Source: Bacteroidales bacterium
GTDB lineage: Bacteria > Bacteroidota > Bacteroidia > Bacteroidales > VadinHA17
Direction: 5' to 3'
DNA length: 64,000 nt
Assembly (NCBI GenBank): GCA_003157015.1
Contig: PMIJ01000028.1
Span: 1 to 64,000 of the forward strand
In this document: positions 9,391 through 19,329 of the stretch, piece after piece
How positions within the stretch are numbered: the first letter of the stretch is position 1
Layout of the letters: the number at the start of each line of letters is the position of its first letter
Notes under the pieces: generated by a model
Databases searched by the model: none
Told to the model about the DNA's origin: nothing
Seen by the model: the letters and a program-made list of their open reading frames with translations, nothing else
Translations under genes and position numbers: made by a program

Positions 9391-10884
9391 ATGGATGATA
9401 AGGTCATTATTTTCGATACAACTCTCCGGGATGGAGAACAGGTACCTGGTTGCCAGTTAAACACAATTGAAAAAATTGAAGTTGCCCAGGCTCTTGAAGC
9501 TCTCGGGGTCGATATAATCGAAGCTGGTTTCCCAATCTCGAGCCCGGGTGATTTTAAATCTGTTGTCGAGATCTCAAAAGCTGTCTCAAACCCGGTGATC
9601 TGCGCACTTACCAGGGCCGTAAAAAAGGATATCGAAGTGGCTGCTGATGCACTTCAATATGCAAAAAAGAAAAGGATACATACCGGAATAGGTGTTTCTG
9701 ATTTCCATATTAAGTACAAAATAAAGACAACCCCGGAAGAGATACTCAAAAGAGCTGCCGATGCTGTTAAATACGCAAGAAAATTTACCGATGATGTAGA
9801 GTTTTATGCTGAAGACGCAGGCAGAAGCGAGAATAAATTCCTTGCAAAAGTTATTGAAGCTGTAATCAAAGCAGGAGCCACAGTAGTAAACATACCCGAT
9901 ACGACCGGTTACTGTCTGCCCGAAGAATATGGCCAGAAAATAAAATATCTCAGGGATAATGTCTCCAATATTGATAAAGCCACCATTTCAACACACTGCC
10001 ACAATGATCTTGGAATGGCAACTGCCAACACAATGATGGGTATAATTAATGGCGCCCGTCAGGTCGAAGTAACAATAAACGGGATCGGAGAAAGAGCAGG
10101 AAATACCTCTCTTGAGGAAATTGCAATGATTATTAAAAGTCACCATGACCTTAAATTAAGAACTGATATCAATTCCAAGCTGATCTTTAGCACCAGCAGG
10201 CTTGTATCGACTCTTATGAGCATGCCTGTTCAGGCTAATAAAGCAATTGTCGGGAGAAACGCCTTTGCACATTCCTCCGGAATTCATCAGGATGGGGTTC
10301 TCAAAAACAGGGAGAACTACGAAATAATTGATCCTGTTGAAGTTGGTATAAGGGAGTCATCTATAATATTAACTGCACGAAGCGGAAGGGCAGCTCTGAA
10401 TCACCGCCTTGAGCTACTGGGATTTAACTTCGGGAAAGAGGAGATTGATGATATTTATCATCGCTTTCTTCTGCTGGCCGATAAGAAAAAAGAGATCAAT
10501 GATGAAGATATAAGAATACTTGCAGGCGTTGTTTTCCAGGGGGAAAAATCGCTTAAGCTAGATCTTCTTCAGGTTTCATGCGGGAAATCCTTAATTCCGG
10601 TCGCTACTATTGGTTTAAAGATTAATGGAGAGGTGCACTTCGCGACTGCTTCCGGAAACGGTCCTATTGATGCAGCGTTCACTGCGGTAAAACAACTCAT
10701 AAGCAAAACAGTGCATCTCGAAGAGTTCCTTATTCAGGCAATTACGAAGGGAAGTGATGACCTGGGCAAGGTACACATACAGGTTGAACACCAGGGAAAA
10801 ATCTATTATGGTTTTTTCGCAAACACCGATATCATAACCGCTTCAGTTGAAGCGTTTATTGACGCTCTTTCAAAAATTAAATAA
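9391..10884 (+). CDS. leuA: 2-isopropylmalate synthase
   Basis: LeuA condenses acetyl-CoA with 2-oxoisovalerate, committing carbon to leucine. The 497 residues contain the catalytic [12 protein letters not shown] motif near the N-terminus, the metal-binding [15 protein letters not shown] motif (about 204-218), the GIGERAGN motif, and the C-terminal LeuA allosteric domain (about 370-497, with [16 protein letters not shown]). A second member of the family lies at 13021; this copy is the more typical LeuA in length and motifs. It is followed by a repeat-bearing gap and leuC. Confidence 0.93.
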   Translation: MDDKVIIFDTTLRDGEQVPGCQLNTIEKIEVAQALEALGVDIIEAGFPISSPGDFKSVVEISKAVSNPVICALTRAVKKDIEVAADALQYAKKKRIHTGIGVSDFHIKYKIKTTPEEILKRAADAVKYARKFTDDVEFYAEDAGRSENKFLAKVIEAVIKAGATVVNIPDTTGYCLPEEYGQKIKYLRDNVSNIDKATISTHCHNDLGMATANTMMGIINGARQVEVTINGIGERAGNTSLEEIAMIIKSHHDLKLRTDINSKLIFSTSRLVSTLMSMPVQANKAIVGRNAFAHSSGIHQDGVLKNRENYEIIDPVEVGIRESSIILTARSGRAALNHRLELLGFNFGKEEIDDIYHRFLLLADKKKEINDEDIRILAGVVFQGEKSLKLDLLQVSCGKSLIPVATIGLKINGEVHFATASGNGPIDAAFTAVKQLISKTVHLEEFLIQAITKGSDDLGKVHIQVEHQGKIYYGFFANTDIITASVEAFIDALSKIK

Positions 10885-10885
10885 A

Positions 10886-10977
10886 CCCTCTGTGCAACTC
10901 AGTAGTACCTCTACGATCTCTGTGTAAGTTCTTAATTTTTAGTTACACAGAGGGACACAGAGAAGACACAGAGAAAA
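10886..10977. repeat. Intergenic CTCTGTG/CACAGAG inverted repeat (leuA-leuC)
   Basis: CTCTGTG and CTCTGTGTAAGTTCT units are followed, after an AT-rich centre, by AGTTACACAGAG, GACACAGAG and GACACAGAG units. The arms face each other as in the ilvB-ilvN copy. It occupies nearly the whole 107-base gap. Confidence 0.8.
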
Positions 10978-10991
10978 GAAAAATATTCTAT

Positions 10992-12416
10992 ATGAAGTCA
11001 AAAACACTTTTCGACAAAATCTGGGACAGCCATGTAGTGAAATCCATTGAAGATGGACCCGACGTTCTCTACATCGACAGGCACTACATACACGAGGTAA
11101 CTAGTCCACAGGCTTTTAACGGTCTTAAAGAGCGAGGTATTCCCGTATTCAGACCCGGTAAAACATTAGCTACAGCCGACCATAACATACCCACAAAGGA
11201 TCAGCATCTTCCAATAAGTGATCTGTTATCGCGAAACCAGGTCGAAAGACTAAGCGAAAACTGCCAGAAGTATGGCATCGAACTGTTTGGAATTAACCAT
11301 CCAAAAAACGGTATTGTCCATGTAATTGGTCCTGAACTAGGATACACCCTGCCGGGAATGACAATAGTTTGTGGCGACAGCCATACATCAACCCATGGAG
11401 CATTCGGAACAATTGCATTTGGCATTGGAACAAGCGAAGTGGAGATGGTTCTTGCAACCCAATGCATTCTCCAGCCAAAGCCAAAAAAAATGAGGATTAT
11501 CATCAATGGTAAACTTCATAAAGGAGTGACTTCCAAAGATATAATCATGTACATCATATCCGAGATCTCGGCAAGCGGAGCAACCGGATATTTTGTGGAG
11601 TATAGCGGAAATGCCATAAGGAGCCTTTCCATGGAATCGAGGATGACAATCTGCAATATGAGCATCGAAATGGGTGCCAGGGGTGGTCTGATTGCCCCTG
11701 ATGAAACTACCGTTCAATATTTAAAAAAGATTCCTTTAATACCTGGAATCAAGGATATTTATTCCTCTGTCAATGAGTGGGAAAAACTCTGCAGCGATCC
11801 TGATGCAGTTTTCGACAGCGAGTTGAATTTCGATGCCGGTTTAATCAAACCAATGATCACCTACGGTACCAACCCCGGCATGGGAATGGCAATAGATGCC
11901 TCAATTCCTGATTCTGATCAAAATGGCAGCAAGGCCTCTGCTTCATATTTAAAATCTCTGGAATATATGGGTTTTAAACCTGGCATGAAGCTTCTCGGAC
12001 ACCCGGTCGATTATGTTTTTGTAGGAAGTTGCACAAACGGGAGGATAGAAGATTTCAGAGCTTTTGCAGAGGTTATAAAAGGAAGGAAAAAAGCTGAAAA
12101 TATAACAGCGCTTATCGTTCCGGGCTCAAAGAAAGTCGAAGAGCAAATGGTTGCCGAAGGTCTTATTGAGATTTATAAAAATGCTGGGTTCGATGTTAGG
12201 CAACCCGGATGTTCGTCATGCCTTGCAATGAATGAGGATAAAATACCACAGGGAAAATATGCGGTTTCTACATCCAACAGGAACTTTGAAGGCAGACAGG
12301 GCCCGGGAGCAAGAACCTTGCTCGCAAGTCCGTTCACTGCTGCAGCTACAGCTGTAACCGGAAGTATATGCGATCCGCGTCAATTTATAACAGAAGAAAA
12401 TAAAGTAAAAAACTAA
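10992..12416 (+). CDS. leuC: 3-isopropylmalate dehydratase large subunit
   Basis: LeuC with LeuD isomerises 2- to 3-isopropylmalate and can also act on citramalate. The 474-residue protein is an aconitase-family subunit: HNIPTKDQ near the N-terminus, [24 protein letters not shown], and the [4Fe-4S] ligands in [12 protein letters not shown] and [10 protein letters not shown] are all present. Length matches the bacterial LeuC type. The small subunit follows after six bases. Confidence 0.96.
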   Translation: MKSKTLFDKIWDSHVVKSIEDGPDVLYIDRHYIHEVTSPQAFNGLKERGIPVFRPGKTLATADHNIPTKDQHLPISDLLSRNQVERLSENCQKYGIELFGINHPKNGIVHVIGPELGYTLPGMTIVCGDSHTSTHGAFGTIAFGIGTSEVEMVLATQCILQPKPKKMRIIINGKLHKGVTSKDIIMYIISEISASGATGYFVEYSGNAIRSLSMESRMTICNMSIEMGARGGLIAPDETTVQYLKKIPLIPGIKDIYSSVNEWEKLCSDPDAVFDSELNFDAGLIKPMITYGTNPGMGMAIDASIPDSDQNGSKASASYLKSLEYMGFKPGMKLLGHPVDYVFVGSCTNGRIEDFRAFAEVIKGRKKAENITALIVPGSKKVEEQMVAEGLIEIYKNAGFDVRQPGCSSCLAMNEDKIPQGKYAVSTSNRNFEGRQGPGARTLLASPFTAAATAVTGSICDPRQFITEENKVKN

Positions 12417-12422
12417 AAAGCT

Positions 12423-13031
12423 ATGCCAAAAGTTAAGTTTGATATTCTTGAATCAACATGTGTTCCTTTGCCCTTCGAAAACATTGATACTGATCAGATT
12501 ATTCCTGCAAGATTCTTAAGTGCAATCTCCAGGCAGGGATTCGGCGATAACCTGTTCCGCGACTGGAGATATACAAAAACCGGGGAGAAAAATAAGGAGT
12601 TTGTTCTCAATAATCCAAAATACACCGGTGAAGTTCTTGTGGCAGGTAAAAATTTTGGAAGCGGATCAAGTCGTGAACATGCGGTCTGGGCTATTTTTGA
12701 TTACGGTTTCAGAGCTGTGGTTTCGAGTTTTTTTGCAGATATTTTCAAGAACAATGCTCTCAATAATGGCCTTCTTCCTATAGTTATCCCTGATGAACTT
12801 CTGATAAAATTACAAAGCCTGATTTTAAATAATCCGGATACTAAAGTTAAAATTGACCTTGAAAAACAAATATTTACAATTTTATCCACAGGCGAATCAG
12901 TTAAATTCGCGATCAATCCCTACAAAAAAGAATGTCTCCTTAAAGGACTTGATGACATTGACTTTCTGTTGGGCATTAAAAATTTAATAACCAGTTTTGA
13001 AAATAAAAAAACCTTTCAAAATGAGAGTTGA
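12423..13031 (+). CDS. leuD: 3-isopropylmalate dehydratase small subunit
   Basis: LeuD provides the swivelling domain that completes the LeuC active site. The 202 residues carry the IDTDQIIPARFL segment near the N-terminus and the GKNFGSGSSREHAVWA signature (about 75-90). Length is usual for bacterial LeuD. Its last codons overlap the start of the next gene by 11 bases, suggesting translational coupling. Confidence 0.95.
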   Translation: MPKVKFDILESTCVPLPFENIDTDQIIPARFLSAISRQGFGDNLFRDWRYTKTGEKNKEFVLNNPKYTGEVLVAGKNFGSGSSREHAVWAIFDYGFRAVVSSFFADIFKNNALNNGLLPIVIPDELLIKLQSLILNNPDTKVKIDLEKQIFTILSTGESVKFAINPYKKECLLKGLDDIDFLLGIKNLITSFENKKTFQNES

Positions 13032-14586
13032 AATAATGGATACAACCCTTAGGGACGGAGAACAAACGCAGGGAGTTTCATATTCCCCGCTCGAAAAACT
13101 CCATGTTGCCAAGCTTTTGCTGAAAGATCTCAGAGTTGACCGGATTGAAGTGGCTTCAGCACGTGTTTCCTCAGGGGAATTTGAGGCAATAAAACATATA
13201 ACTGAATGGGCCCGTCATAATAATTTCCAGAGAAAAGTGGAAGTTCTCGGTTTTGTCGATGGTGATATTTCATTGAACTGGATCAATGATGCAGGAGGAA
13301 AAGTTATAAATCTGCTTTGCAAAGGTTCCCTTCGTCATCTTGAAAAGCAATTGAAAAAAACTCCGGAGATTCATATCCATGATGTTAAGAACATATTGAG
13401 GAAGGCTGAGATGCGTGACATGGAGGTAAATATTTATCTCGAAGACTGGTCGAACGGTATGATACATTCTGAAGAATATGTGTTTTATCTGCTTGATTCG
13501 TTGAAGGATGAAAATATTCAGAGATTTATGCTTCCTGATACTCTTGGGATTCTCAACCCTGAACAGACGTTCAATTTCTGCAAAAAAATTATTGACAGGT
13601 ATCCTTCTCTTCACTTTGATTTTCATGCTCATAATGATTATGATCTTGCAGTCGCCAACGTCTTTTCTGCAGTTAAAGCAGGAATAAAAGGTGTGCATAC
13701 TACAATTAATGGGCTGGGCGAACGCGCAGGTAATGCACCTCTTTCAAGTGTAATCGGAGTGCTTCGCGATCTTACTAAAACTGAAACCGGAGTAAACGAG
13801 TTTGAGATCACCAAGGCAAGCAAAATAGTTGAAACATTCAGCGGTATTCGGATCCCGGTTAATAAGCCGGTAATCGGGGAGAATGTTTTTACCCAGACCT
13901 CCGGTGTTCATGCCGACGGCGACACTAAAGACAACCTATATTATAATAATCTGCTCCCTGAAAGATTCGGAAGAAAAAGGAAATATGCCCTCGGGAAACA
14001 ATCAGGAAAGGCAACCATAAGGAAAAATCTTGAAGAATTTGGCCTGTTTCTTAGTCCTGAATCACTTACAAAAGTGACTCAGAGAGTTATTGAACTCGGG
14101 GATAAAAAAGAAAATGTATCCTCCGAGGACCTTCCCTTTATTATAGCTGACGTACTTGGTAGCGAACAGATAAATTATAAGATCTTTATCAAGAATTATT
14201 CCCTTTCCCTCTCCTACGGGTTAAAGCCTTTTGCCAGCGTGCTAATCGAAATTGACGGCAATTTGTACCAGGAAACATCATCGGGCGATGGACAATACGA
14301 TGCCTTCATGAAAGCATTAAGGATCATTTATGACAAACTCGGGAAACAATATCCGGTTCTGACTGATTACCAGGTATCAATTCCTCCGGGAGGAAAAACA
14401 GATGCTTTCGTTGAAACTGTCATCACCTGGGACTACAATGGAAAAGAATTTAAAACAAGGGGATTTGATGCTGACCAGACTGAATCAGCAATAAAGGCAA
14501 CGGAAAGAATGCTGAACGTAATTGAGAATCTTGAACAAAAAACGACAAAAAACAAGAAATTAATAGATGTAACTCATGGATTTTAA
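13021..14586 (+). CDS. cimA: Citramalate synthase / isopropylmalate synthase-like
   Basis: A second HMGL-like acyltransferase in the operon, 521 residues from the ATG at 13021, chosen because the motif [18 protein letters not shown] then sits at the extreme N-terminus. It has the metal-binding DFHAHNDYDLAVAN motif, the GLGERAGN motif and a C-terminal LeuA allosteric domain (about 400-515, with ETSSGDGQYDAFMKAL). It resembles CimA-type proteins, which condense pyruvate and acetyl-CoA to citramalate, more than classical LeuA. With LeuCD and LeuB this would give 2-oxobutyrate for isoleucine without threonine dehydratase, and no ilvA is present in the operon. A second leucine-pathway isozyme is the alternative. 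The gene overlaps leuD by 11 bases and leuB by 11. Confidence 0.75.
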   Translation: MRVEIMDTTLRDGEQTQGVSYSPLEKLHVAKLLLKDLRVDRIEVASARVSSGEFEAIKHITEWARHNNFQRKVEVLGFVDGDISLNWINDAGGKVINLLCKGSLRHLEKQLKKTPEIHIHDVKNILRKAEMRDMEVNIYLEDWSNGMIHSEEYVFYLLDSLKDENIQRFMLPDTLGILNPEQTFNFCKKIIDRYPSLHFDFHAHNDYDLAVANVFSAVKAGIKGVHTTINGLGERAGNAPLSSVIGVLRDLTKTETGVNEFEITKASKIVETFSGIRIPVNKPVIGENVFTQTSGVHADGDTKDNLYYNNLLPERFGRKRKYALGKQSGKATIRKNLEEFGLFLSPESLTKVTQRVIELGDKKENVSSEDLPFIIADVLGSEQINYKIFIKNYSLSLSYGLKPFASVLIEIDGNLYQETSSGDGQYDAFMKALRIIYDKLGKQYPVLTDYQVSIPPGGKTDAFVETVITWDYNGKEFKTRGFDADQTESAIKATERMLNVIENLEQKTTKNKKLIDVTHGF

Positions 14587-15646
14587 AATAGCCGTATTGC
14601 CGGGCGATGGCATTGGACCTGAGATTATTGACCAGGCGAAAAAAGTTATTGAAGCTGTCGGAATCAAATTTAATCACAAATTTAATTTTAAGCAGGGATT
14701 GGTCGGGGCCATTGCAATTGATAAAACGGGGAATCCTCTGCCGGAAGAGACTCTCGACCTTTGCAGGTCCTCTGATGCAGTTCTTTTCGGAGCCATAGGC
14801 GACCCCAAATACGATAATGATCCTTCAGCAAAAGTACGTCCCGAGCAGGGTCTGCTTGCAATGCGAAAAGAACTTGGACTATATGCAAATGTGAGGCCTG
14901 TTTCAACCTTACCTTCTCTGATCGAAAAATCGCCATTAAAGAGAGAAATTGTACAGGGAGTAGACATTATGATGATTAGGGAGCTGACAGGAGGCATATA
15001 TTTCGGAAAACCTCAGGGAAGGTCTGAGGATGGCAATACTGCTTATGACTCATGCGTTTACAGCCGGTATGAAATAGAAAGGGTTGTCCGACTTGCCTGC
15101 GATTATGCGATGAAACGTTCAAAAAAAATAACTGTCGTTGATAAAGCAAACGTTCTTGCAACATCAAGGCTTTGGCGTGAAACAGCAGTCATTGCCGTCA
15201 AGGATTATAAAGAACTTACGATGGATTTCATGTTCGTGGATAATGCTGCAATGCAGCTAATTCAGAATCCACGGAAGTTTGATGTCATTGTTACCGAGAA
15301 TATGTTCGGAGATATTCTGTCTGACGAAGCAAGTGTACTTACAGGATCCCTTGGCCTACTTCCTTCAGCTTCCATCGGTCTCTCAACATCGGTTTTTGAA
15401 CCCATTCATGGCTCTTATCCTCAGGCTGCGGGTAAAAATATAGCCAATCCACTGGGTACAATATTATCCGCAGGTATGATGCTTGATCTGGCTTTCAATT
15501 TAAAAACAGAAGCTGAAGTTATCAAAACAGCTGTTGCAAAATCTATTGAAGCTGAATATGTTACAGAAGATCTTAACAGAACCCATCCGAGATCTACTTC
15601 AGATGTAGGTGAATGGATTGCGAGATATATTCAGGAAAGTAATTAA
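14576..15646 (+). CDS. leuB: 3-isopropylmalate dehydrogenase
   Basis: LeuB oxidatively decarboxylates 3-isopropylmalate to 2-oxoisocaproate using NAD+, and can act on 3-methylmalate in the citramalate route. The 356 residues start LPGDGIGPEIIDQA, include the substrate-binding Arg segment RPEQGLLAMRKELGLYANVRP, the VVDKANVLATSRLWRE motif and the metal-binding ENMFGDILSDEASVLTGSLG. Length is normal. It is the last gene of the ilv-leu operon; the start overlaps the previous gene by 11 bases. Confidence 0.96.
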   Translation: MDFKIAVLPGDGIGPEIIDQAKKVIEAVGIKFNHKFNFKQGLVGAIAIDKTGNPLPEETLDLCRSSDAVLFGAIGDPKYDNDPSAKVRPEQGLLAMRKELGLYANVRPVSTLPSLIEKSPLKREIVQGVDIMMIRELTGGIYFGKPQGRSEDGNTAYDSCVYSRYEIERVVRLACDYAMKRSKKITVVDKANVLATSRLWRETAVIAVKDYKELTMDFMFVDNAAMQLIQNPRKFDVIVTENMFGDILSDEASVLTGSLGLLPSASIGLSTSVFEPIHGSYPQAAGKNIANPLGTILSAGMMLDLAFNLKTEAEVIKTAVAKSIEAEYVTEDLNRTHPRSTSDVGEWIARYIQESN

Positions 15647-15654
15647 CAAGATCT

Positions 15655-15735
15655 CATTGTAATTCCTTGGTGATTACTTAGTGCCTTTATGCCTTGGTGG
15701 CAAAAAAGGAAGCCACAAAAACACTAAGACAGGAA
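15655..15735. repeat. Degenerate facing repeat after leuB
   Basis: TTCCTTGGTGATTACTTAGTGCC...CTTGGTGGC is followed by GCCACAAAAACACTAAGAC on the opposite sense. It is a diverged CTTTGTG/CACAAAG-type inverted repeat at the end of the ilv-leu operon. Confidence 0.55.
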
Positions 15736-15770
15736 GGTTTAATAATTTTTTTTTGCTTTTTAGCCATCAA

Positions 15771-15802
15771 TTGTGTAATTCATTAGTTTTTTCCTATCTT
15801 TG
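15771..15802 (+). promoter_or_regulatory. his operon promoter (Bacteroidota type)
   Basis: A TTG -33 element at 15771-15773 and TATCTTTG at 15795-15802, spaced 21 bases. The leader ORF starts 18 bases after the -7 box. Confidence 0.7.
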
Positions 15803-15820
15803 CATTTAAAATTTTAAGAA

Positions 15821-15877
15821 ATGTATTATATATCAACATCACATCATCATTTTCAGCTTTGCTGTCAGGCGAGGTGA
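15821..15877 (+). CDS. his leader peptide (three consecutive His codons)
   Basis: An 18-codon ORF, MYYISTSHHHFQLCCQAR, from ATG to TGA. Three consecutive CAT codons (15842-15850) precede the histidine operon, the hallmark of a his leader peptide, although the run is shorter than the seven in enteric bacteria. ATCATTTTCA (15846-15855), which overlaps the His codons, is perfectly complementary to TGAAAATGAT (15875-15884), giving a 10-bp stem disrupted by a ribosome on the His codons. Part of its 3' arm (15881-15886) can instead pair with ATATCA at 15900-15905 next to the terminator. These alternatives fit attenuation by histidyl-tRNA supply. The codons and stems are seen; the mechanism is inferred. 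Confidence 0.82.
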   Translation: MYYISTSHHHFQLCCQAR

Positions 15878-15909
15878 AAATGATATGTTATAAATAGAAA
15901 TATCATATA

Positions 15910-15939
15910 CCCGTCTGAGCAGATCAGACGGGTTTTTTT
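15910..15939 (+). terminator. his attenuator terminator
   Basis: A perfect 9-bp stem CCCGTCTGA / TCAGACGGG with loop GCAGA and a run of seven T. It lies between the leader ORF and hisG, 17 bases before the hisG start. Confidence 0.9.
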
Positions 15940-15956
15940 ATTCTAAAAAAAGAATC

Positions 15957-16814
15957 ATGAGCGAATTAAAAATTGCAATTCAAAAGAGCGGCCGGCTTAG
16001 TGAAAACTCAAAAAAACTTCTGGAAGAATGCGGCATTAAATTCTCGAACGGGATAAGTGTCCTGAAAACAACTGCCAGAAATTTCCCGGTTGAGCTTCTG
16101 TTCCTCCGCGACGATGATATACCCCAATATGTTGAACAACAGGTTGCCGATATAGGCATTCTTGGAGAAAACATGGTTTTTGAAAAGAATAAGAATGTAA
16201 CAATAATAGAACAACTCGGTTTTGCCCATTGCCGGCTCAGTCTTGCTATACCAAAAGAAGAAAAATACGAAGGCCTGGGATATTTCAAAGGCAAGAAAAT
16301 AGCCACAAGCTATACACATATCCTTACCGACTTTCTAAAGAAAAACAAGATAACTGCTGAAATAGAAGAAATCAGCGGAAGTGTGGAAATAGCTCCGGGA
16401 ATAGGACTTGCCAATGCTGTTTGTGATATAGTGAGCTCAGGCAGCACACTGCTTACCAATGGATTACATGAAGTTGAAACTATTCTAAAGAGCCAGGCAG
16501 TCATAATCGGGAATAAGAATCTGAGCCCTGAGAAGCAAACAATTCTCGACAGTTTGCTTTTCAGGATACGGGCTGTTAAAAACGCCAAGGAGAATAAATA
16601 CATCCTCCTCAATACACCTGAGTCATCCATTGCAAAAATCTGCCGTATCCTTCCGGGCATGAAAAGTCCAACGATCGTACCATTGGTGGAAAAAGGATGG
16701 TACAGTCTGCATTCTGTTGTGAAGGAGGACGAATTCTGGGATAGAATTGATCAGCTCAGAGCCGCTGGTGCGGAAGGTATTCTGGTTATCCCCATTGAGA
16801 AAATGATAATCTGA
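15957..16814 (+). CDS. hisG: ATP phosphoribosyltransferase (long form)
   Basis: HisG joins ATP and PRPP in the first, feedback-controlled step of histidine synthesis. At 285 residues it is the long HisG form with a C-terminal ACT-like regulatory domain (about 215-285), which does not need HisZ. The N-terminal IAIQKSGRLSENSKKLLEECG and the PRPP-binding segment near EISGSVEIAPGIGLANAVCDIVSSGSTL are clear. The stop and the next start share bases (TGATG), indicating coupling to hisD. Confidence 0.96.
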   Translation: MSELKIAIQKSGRLSENSKKLLEECGIKFSNGISVLKTTARNFPVELLFLRDDDIPQYVEQQVADIGILGENMVFEKNKNVTIIEQLGFAHCRLSLAIPKEEKYEGLGYFKGKKIATSYTHILTDFLKKNKITAEIEEISGSVEIAPGIGLANAVCDIVSSGSTLLTNGLHEVETILKSQAVIIGNKNLSPEKQTILDSLLFRIRAVKNAKENKYILLNTPESSIAKICRILPGMKSPTIVPLVEKGWYSLHSVVKEDEFWDRIDQLRAAGAEGILVIPIEKMII

Positions 16815-18103
16815 TGAAGACAATAATCCTTCCCCAAAGAGAGCGTTGGAATGAGCTCTGCAAACGACCACTTATACCTGCGAGTGACCTTGAAAATATC
16901 GTCAGAGAAATACTGAACAGAGTGAAATCAAAGAGTGACAGGGCTGTTAATTATTTCTCAGAAAAATTTGACGGAGTTCGCCCCGAAAACCTGAAGGTCG
17001 GATCTGATGAGATTCTTGAATCTGAAAAGCAAATTCCACGGGAGTTGAAGGATGCAATATCCATAGCTAAAAATAATATTGAAAGATTCCATGCTGCCCA
17101 ACTTCTTGCTGAACCTGTAATTGAGACTTTCAAAGGAATCAAATGCTGGCGGAAAAGCATTGCTATTGAAAAAGTCGGACTTTACATACCAGGTGGAAAT
17201 GCACCATTGTTTTCAACCCTGCTTATGCTTGCTGTTCCTGCAAAGATTGCCGGATGTAAAGAAATAGTTGTCTGTACACCTCCCGGAAAGGACGGAAAAG
17301 TCAGTCCACTGATTCTTTATACAGCTCAGCTTATCGGAATTACTGAAATATTCAAGGCAGGAGGTGCCCAGGCTATTGCAGCTATGGCATACGGAACAGA
17401 GAGTATACCTAAGGTTTATAAAATTTTCGGTCCCGGAAACCAATATGTTACAAAGGCAAAAGAGATGGTCCAACAGGAAGGCATTTCTATTGATTTGCCT
17501 GCAGGACCGAGTGAAGTATTAGTAATAGCTGACAATAAAGCCAACGCTGAATTTGTTGCTGCTGACCTTCTTTCCCAGGCTGAGCATGGACCTGACAGCC
17601 AGGTTATTATGCTCACTGATGATTTGAAGGTTATCGAAGCTGTCAAATCAGAACTCGATAAGCAGATTGAGATACTGCCAAGAAAAGAAATAGCTATTAA
17701 ATCACTGTATAACAGCAAATTGATCTTTTTACCGACCTTGAGTGAATGTATAGATTTCAGTAATCTTTATGCACCGGAACACCTTATTATTAATACCGTT
17801 GATGCAAATTCGGTAGCAGATAATGTAAAAAATGCAGGCTCGGTTTTTCTTGGAAAATACAGTTGTGAAAGTGCAGGAGATTATGCTTCGGGAACAAACC
17901 ACACTCTACCTACAAATGGATTTGCGAAGAATTACAGCGGAGTTTCGATTGATAGTTTTCTTAAAAAAATAACGTTTCAGGAAATAAGTGCCGAAGGTAT
18001 CAGATCCCTGGGACCAGTCATTGAATTAATGGCTGAAGCCGAATCACTGATTGCCCATAGAAACGCAGTAAGTGTGAGACTTAAAAGTTTGGAAAATGGT
18101 TGA
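16814..18103 (+). CDS. hisD: Histidinol dehydrogenase
   Basis: HisD oxidises histidinol to histidine in two NAD+-dependent steps. The 429-residue protein has [15 protein letters not shown], the [16 protein letters not shown] segment, the zinc-site QAEHGPDSQ and the C-terminal [17 protein letters not shown]. Length is standard. It overlaps hisG by one base and hisC by eight. Confidence 0.97.
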   Translation: MKTIILPQRERWNELCKRPLIPASDLENIVREILNRVKSKSDRAVNYFSEKFDGVRPENLKVGSDEILESEKQIPRELKDAISIAKNNIERFHAAQLLAEPVIETFKGIKCWRKSIAIEKVGLYIPGGNAPLFSTLLMLAVPAKIAGCKEIVVCTPPGKDGKVSPLILYTAQLIGITEIFKAGGAQAIAAMAYGTESIPKVYKIFGPGNQYVTKAKEMVQQEGISIDLPAGPSEVLVIADNKANAEFVAADLLSQAEHGPDSQVIMLTDDLKVIEAVKSELDKQIEILPRKEIAIKSLYNSKLIFLPTLSECIDFSNLYAPEHLIINTVDANSVADNVKNAGSVFLGKYSCESAGDYASGTNHTLPTNGFAKNYSGVSIDSFLKKITFQEISAEGIRSLGPVIELMAEAESLIAHRNAVSVRLKSLENG

Positions 18104-19133
18104 TATTAATAAGCTTGTCAGGGAAAATGTTATTAAGCTTATTCCCTATTCGTCTGCCAGAGATGATTTTAAAGGCAAAACCGGAATATTTATGGATGCC
18201 AATGAGAACCCCTATGGAACAATGAACCGCTATCCTGATCCATATCAGATAGAATTGAAAGCCGGAATTTCAAAAATAAAGGGGATTAAAGAGGAGCAAA
18301 TATTCCTGGGAAACGGTAGCGATGAAATTATTGACCTTTGTTTCAGGGTTTTTTGCAACCCTGGTACCGATAAAGCTCTGACCTTTACTCCGACCTATGG
18401 TATGTACCCTGTATCTGCCTCAGTTAACGATATTGAGATGATAAAGGTTCCGTTAAATGAAGAATTTCAGATAGATCTTAAAAAAGCTGAATATTGTTTC
18501 TCAGATAAAAATCTGAAACTTGTCTTTATTTGTTCTCCAAATAACCCTACAGCTAATTCAATTAATTTCAACGATATTGATTACATAATTACGAAATTTA
18601 GTGGTATTGTTGTAATCGACGAAGCCTATATTGATTTCAGCGAAAAGCCTTCATTTATCAAACTGATAAACAAATATCCTAACCTTATCGTTATGCAGAC
18701 TTTCAGTAAGGCATTGGGACTGGCAGCAGTAAGGATTGGAATGGCATTTACAAATCCAGCTATCATTCAGTATTTCAACAAGATGAAACCGCCGTATAAC
18801 ATCAGTGCCATTAATCAGAAAGCTGCATTAAAAAAACTCACTCAGATTGATAAGTTCAAAAGTCAGGTCCTAAGAATCAAAAAGGAAAGGGTCAGACTCT
18901 CTGAAATTCTTTCGAAAATGAAGGTTGTTGAAAAGGTCTATCCATCTGATGCTAATTTCCTGCTTGTAAGAGTTAAGAATGCCGATTACATTTATAATAC
19001 ATTGGTTAACAAAAATATAATCATTAGAAACCGTAGCAAGGTAATTGATAATTGTTTAAGGATAACAGTTGGGAAAAAGTCGGAAAACGACAAATTAATT
19101 GGTGCATTAAATGAATTAGATCATTTAAAATAA
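18096..19133 (+). CDS. hisC: Histidinol-phosphate aminotransferase
   Basis: HisC is a PLP-dependent class I/II aminotransferase that converts imidazole-acetol phosphate to histidinol phosphate. The 345 residues show DANENPYG at the N-terminus, the SPNNPTANS loop, VVIDEAYIDF and the PLP lysine in MQTFSKALGLAAVRIG. Length is normal for bacterial HisC. It is followed by a 196-base gap with a repeat before hisB. Confidence 0.96.
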   Translation: MVDINKLVRENVIKLIPYSSARDDFKGKTGIFMDANENPYGTMNRYPDPYQIELKAGISKIKGIKEEQIFLGNGSDEIIDLCFRVFCNPGTDKALTFTPTYGMYPVSASVNDIEMIKVPLNEEFQIDLKKAEYCFSDKNLKLVFICSPNNPTANSINFNDIDYIITKFSGIVVIDEAYIDFSEKPSFIKLINKYPNLIVMQTFSKALGLAAVRIGMAFTNPAIIQYFNKMKPPYNISAINQKAALKKLTQIDKFKSQVLRIKKERVRLSEILSKMKVVEKVYPSDANFLLVRVKNADYIYNTLVNKNIIIRNRSKVIDNCLRITVGKKSENDKLIGALNELDHLK

Positions 19134-19255
19134 GTCTTTGTGCTCCTTAGTGTAACCCTTAGTGTACCTTTGTGGTAAAAATATATTAACCACAAAAGCC
19201 TGCAGAGACGAATGAAGGGGATAACAAAGTAAATCACTAAGGATCACGAAGGAAG
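19133..19255. repeat. Intergenic facing repeat (hisC-hisB)
   Basis: The left arm has CTTTGTG, CTTAGTGTAACCCTTAGTG and CTTTGTGG units; the right arm has CCACAAA, TAACAAAG, CACTAAGGATCACGAAGG. It is a diverged member of the CTCTGTG/CTTTGTG inverted family, within the his operon. Confidence 0.6.
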
Positions 19256-19329
19256 ATACTTCAACAATTAAACTATCTGGAAAATCTATGATCAAGGAGT
19301 AAATTAGGATAATAAAATAACAACTCAAT

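Noticed and set aside
12997-13020. Upstream in-frame ATG (12997) as the start of the citramalate synthase gene
   Set aside because: It would extend the overlap with leuD to 35 bases and add a Lys-rich tail before the conserved [10 protein letters not shown] motif; ATG 13021 fits the family N-terminus.
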